Positions 14,379 to 15,612 of a DNA stretch of 15,612 nt are shown here, piece by piece; the stretch's first letter is position 1, and every line of letters begins with the position of its first letter. The DNA is taken from NCBI GenBank assembly GCA_025201865.1, contig MU603137.1, positions 1 to 15,612 on the forward strand, written 5' to 3'. Both the position numbers and the translations under genes were made by a program. The notes below the pieces were generated by a model. The model was given only the letters and a program-made list of their open reading frames with translations. It was not told the DNA's origin and searched no databases. Origin of the DNA: Ramicandelaber brevisporus (lineage: Eukaryota > Kickxellomycota > Ramicandelaberales > Ramicandelaberaceae).

Positions 14379-15612
14379 ATGACTACACCGAAGAAGTACA
14401 GTAGAGCTGCAGCAAACGGTAGCAGTAATAACGGTAGCGGGAGTAGCAGGAGTAGCAGCGTGGCTAGTCCATGGTCAATGGTTGAGTTGCAAGCGAAGCG
14501 GCTTCAACAGGCACAGGATCGCGTCTCACAGATGCTAGAGAAGGCAGTCGCGTCAACACCTTCTCGTATTCGCGCCGCAGCATCAACTGCTACTAAGACA
14601 CCAGCAAGTCCAGCAAATATAGCAGCAACTCCAAGCAGTATACGCAGTAAGCGAAGAGTAAGCGGAATTAGCTATCGATCGCCATATTCATATGCTGCTA
14701 TCCGAGCTATCAAGGTGTCTCGTTCACCGATTGCGTCCAGGGAAGTACAAACCAGTAAACAAGATGACAATGTAGATGACGATGAGGTTGATGATGTATC
14801 TAACGACTACTTTGATGTTACCGGATTCACCACGTTGGACAGTGATGGCGAACCAGAAGCAGAAGAAGGCGAACTTCAGCTACCAAACATAGCCCATGAA
14901 TGTAATAAAAGTGACGATAATGAAGACAATGGACCAGATCCAGAAATGCTTGAGTTGATGCGATGGGTAAGCAACATTGGGATCGGTATTGGCAATGATG
15001 ACGACAATGAGCACGACCAGATAGCGATAGCTGCTCATTCAGCTACCTGTGAAGCTGTGGCAGACAGAATTGACAGCGTTGATGGCGAGAACGATATTGA
15101 TGATCCATTCACGGCACTTGCACGCCAGCGAATCGCTCCACCAGCACCTGACACTACGCTAATATCAGATCCAGCATCAGACCCAGTGCCAAGTACAAAA
15201 TCTGTGGCATCACCAACTCGTTTGAACTGGGACTCGTACGACGGATTCGAGCAGCATGGACTCGTAGAGGAAGATCCCAATGCAACATGGGATGTTTCCG
15301 GGGACAGCGTTGCCACAGCCACAGTAGCCACGGTGGTTCCAAGCACAACGGAGGCTCAAGTAAGCCAATCTCCACAGCAACAAAATCGAGCACAGAGAAA
15401 GCAGCGCCGAAGAGCTCGCGGGCACGACGATATTGTCATCAACAACGACGAGGGCACCACTCCAGTAATTACGCCTGTCCGGGCCACGCGTCTTCGAGGC
15501 CGCTGTCGCGCCGCTGCGGCAGGAGGCGAGAATGACGGTACCGGAATTGTGCTGACGCCGGTCAGGAGGTCGCTGAGGATACTGAGCCGGACTCCACTGC
15601 AGCCGAGAGCTG
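14379..15612 (+). CDS. Acidic disordered protein with C-terminal TPVRRS motif, partial (runs off right edge)
   Basis: From the ATG at 14379 the frame stays open for 411 codons to the window edge without a stop. The N-terminus is Ser/Gly/Asn-rich, then a probable short helix (WSMVELQAKRLQQAQDRVSQ) followed by basic Ser/Pro-rich sequence (ATPSSIRSKRR, YRSPYSYAAIRAIKVSRSP). The middle is strongly acidic. The C-terminal part turns basic (QRKQRRRARG, TPVRATRLRGR) and reaches TPVRRSLRILSRTPLQ. If the left-edge copy shows the true ending, the protein finishes with an Ala-rich stretch and GYTYVPNAALRLP. The TPVRRSxRI … PNxAL combination resembles the C-terminus of CKAP2-type spindle proteins as I remember it, suggesting a nuclear or microtubule-associated role; this is weak. 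SP and TP sites would suit cyclin-dependent kinase control. The distant family is otherwise unrecognised. Confidence 0.75.
   Translation, partial: MTTPKKYSRAAANGSSNNGSGSSRSSSVASPWSMVELQAKRLQQAQDRVSQMLEKAVASTPSRIRAAASTATKTPASPANIAATPSSIRSKRRVSGISYRSPYSYAAIRAIKVSRSPIASREVQTSKQDDNVDDDEVDDVSNDYFDVTGFTTLDSDGEPEAEEGELQLPNIAHECNKSDDNEDNGPDPEMLELMRWVSNIGIGIGNDDDNEHDQIAIAAHSATCEAVADRIDSVDGENDIDDPFTALARQRIAPPAPDTTLISDPASDPVPSTKSVASPTRLNWDSYDGFEQHGLVEEDPNATWDVSGDSVATATVATVVPSTTEAQVSQSPQQQNRAQRKQRRRARGHDDIVINNDEGTTPVITPVRATRLRGRCRAAAAGGENDGTGIVLTPVRRSLRILSRTPLQPRA
15518..15612 (+). repeat. Right arm of the 95-bp inverted repeat
   Basis: This segment is the reverse complement of 231-325 with one mismatch at 15536. 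The final 76 bases of the window are exact. It lies inside the coding sequence of the partial right-edge gene. Confidence 0.93.

Noticed and set aside
1-15612. Linear plasmid or transposon with terminal inverted repeats
   Set aside because: The repeat arms are the coding end of an ordinary-looking gene, the left copy is truncated, no transposase, polymerase or integrase is present, and the cargo is housekeeping genes. An assembly break at a duplicated segment is simpler.
1-15612. CRISPR arrays, bacterial operons, tRNA or rRNA genes
   Set aside because: No spaced direct repeats, no tRNA-like cloverleaf or B-box in the gaps, no rRNA-like sequence, and all gene families and signals are eukaryotic.

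Overview
This is a eukaryotic nuclear window, gene-dense and apparently intron-poor. Every recognisable protein reads through in one uninterrupted frame. Leaders are often pyrimidine-rich, AATAAA-type signals follow some stops, and low-complexity Ser, Gly and Gln tracts interrupt otherwise conserved proteins. Finding an Atg15-type vacuolar lipase together with a Som1-like twin-CX9C protein points to a fungus or close fungal relative, probably an early-diverging lineage. I cannot place it more finely from sequence alone.

Layout. 1-330: on the minus strand, a truncated copy of the 3' end of the gene that runs off the right edge. 468-1325 (-): Ser-rich protein with an N-terminal Cys cluster. 1326-3285: about 2 kb without a convincing gene, purine-rich on the plus strand. 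3286-4992 (+): ATG15-type lipase. 5099-6004 (-): kinetochore protein Nnf1/PMF1, head-to-head with 6159-6446 (+), Som1-like. 6704-8440 (-): membrane-anchored protein carrying what looks like a DUF1636 (thioredoxin-like ferredoxin) domain split by a long disordered insert. 8918-11338 (+): S9 family serine peptidase, possibly with a mitochondrial form. 11879-13195 (+): S-adenosylhomocysteinase. 13466-14296 (-): EMC10. 14379 to the right edge (+): partial acidic protein with a TPVRRS motif.

Genes are mostly arranged as head-to-head pairs with short shared promoters (82 and 154 bp in the tightest cases) and as convergent pairs with short shared 3' regions. One convergent region (AHCY/EMC10) holds a perfect 12-bp hairpin near its midpoint. 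The genes are housekeeping functions in different compartments (vacuole, kinetochore, mitochondrial intermembrane space, cytosolic methyl cycle, ER membrane) and do not form a single pathway. The most unusual items are the split DUF1636 protein and the inverted 95-bp repeat linking the two ends of the window.
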